Assembly: GCA_007134725.1 (NCBI GenBank) | Contig: SLKF01000048.1 | Location: 1 to 6,577 of the forward strand | Source of the DNA: Clostridiales bacterium | Lineage (GTDB): Bacteria; Bacillota; Clostridia; Peptostreptococcales; T1SED10-28 | DNA length: 6,577 bases | Reading direction: 5' to 3' | Translations under genes and position numbers: made by a program | Part shown: piece after piece, positions 6,353-6,577 of the stretch | Layout of the letters: every line of letters starts with the position of its first letter | Numbering within the stretch: the stretch's first letter is position 1 | Notes under the pieces: model-generated | What the model was told of the DNA's origin: nothing | Seen by the model: the letters and a program-made list of their open reading frames with translations, nothing else | The model's database searches: none

Positions 6353-6360
6353 TTTTATAC
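6346..6360. promoter_or_regulatory. PerR-like operator overlapping the -10
   Basis: The 15 bases TTATAATTTTTATAC match the Bacillus PerR box TTATAATnATTATAA at 12 of 14 fixed positions. It covers the -10 and the predicted transcription start, where a repressor would block initiation. Rubrerythrins are known PerR targets in clostridia, so site and target agree. AT-rich composition makes chance matches common, and PerR itself is not in the window. Confidence 0.4.
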
Positions 6361-6429
6361 TTATATCTTTGCTGCCCTAATATACAACTTTTTTGATTGT
6401 TTTTATGGCCTCAGGGTATAAGAAAATTA

Positions 6430-6449
6430 TGTGCAAAATTGTGTGCAAA
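6430..6449 (+). repeat. Direct repeat TGTGCAAA in the rubrerythrin leader
   Basis: TGTGCAAA occurs at 6430-6437 and again at 6442-6449, 12 bases start to start, between the promoters and the ribosome binding site. It could be a tandem regulator or RNA-binding site. No known regulator is assigned. Confidence 0.4.
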
Positions 6450-6476
6450 TAAACTTATAATAAGGAGAGATGTTTT

Positions 6477-6577
6477 ATGAATCCAATGACTGCTGAAAAT
6501 TTAAAATCCGCCTTCGGTGGAGAGTCCATGGCTCACATGCGTTATATTTACTGGGGGAAAGCCGCAGTAAAGGAAGG
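6477..6577 (+). CDS. Rubrerythrin-family protein, N-terminal fragment (cut by window edge)
   Basis: Rubrerythrins are cytoplasmic diiron, ferritin-like peroxidases that remove hydrogen peroxide in anaerobes. Only 33 codons are present. The N-terminus, with NLKSAFGGESMAHMRYIYWG, matches the first ferritin-like helix of the family: Glu16 is the expected first iron ligand in the GGES motif, Tyr23 follows seven residues later, and VKEG ends the visible part. The start has AAGGAG nine bases upstream (6462-6467) and a near-consensus promoter further up. The C-terminal rubredoxin domain, if any, is outside the window, so the subclass (full, short or reverse rubrerythrin) cannot be decided. Confidence 0.85.
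   Translation, partial: MNPMTAENLKSAFGGESMAHMRYIYWGKAAVKE

Overview
The window looks like a piece of a low-to-moderate GC Firmicutes chromosome, most likely an anaerobic member of the Clostridia. The reasons are an AddB of the Firmicutes helicase-nuclease type, a YhaM-type exoribonuclease, a rubrerythrin-family gene, a NapH-like polyferredoxin, strong AGGAGG ribosome binding sites and AT-rich spacers with near-consensus sigma-A boxes. The genus cannot be fixed from the sequence. The gene content is ordinary chromosomal; I see no transposase, phage gene, CRISPR array, tRNA or rRNA.

Layout: (1) Positions 1-3247, minus strand: addB, cut off at its C-terminus by the window edge and open throughout. 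Its promoter, an extended -10, sits in the short spacer before the next gene. (2) 3369-3848, plus strand: a six-helix LiaI/LiaF-like membrane protein made of three similar hairpin units. (3) 3849-3992: a regulatory spacer with a perfect 23-bp inverted repeat, in which an exact TTGACA-17-TATAAT promoter is embedded, followed by a GC-rich stem-loop at the predicted mRNA 5' end. (4) 3993-4787, plus strand: a membrane-bound NapH/NosR-like 4Fe-4S protein. (5) A bidirectional terminator shared with the convergent minus-strand gene yhaM (4797-5750). (6) 5843-6250, minus strand: a small basic three-helix membrane protein of unknown function, upstream of yhaM in the same direction. (7) 6251-6476: a divergent promoter region with overlapping -35 boxes and a PerR-like box. 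(8) 6477 to the window end, plus strand: the first 33 codons of a rubrerythrin-family gene.

The genes do not form one obvious pathway. AddB (DNA end processing) and YhaM (RNA 3'-end trimming) are housekeeping nucleic-acid enzymes. The polyferredoxin and the rubrerythrin fit electron transfer and oxidative-stress defence in an anaerobe. The two small membrane proteins have no assigned function. The most notable signals are the promoter inside the palindrome, an AddB whose Walker A loop has lost its GxGK[ST] residues, and the PerR-like operator over the rubrerythrin promoter. No clearly new multi-gene system is visible.
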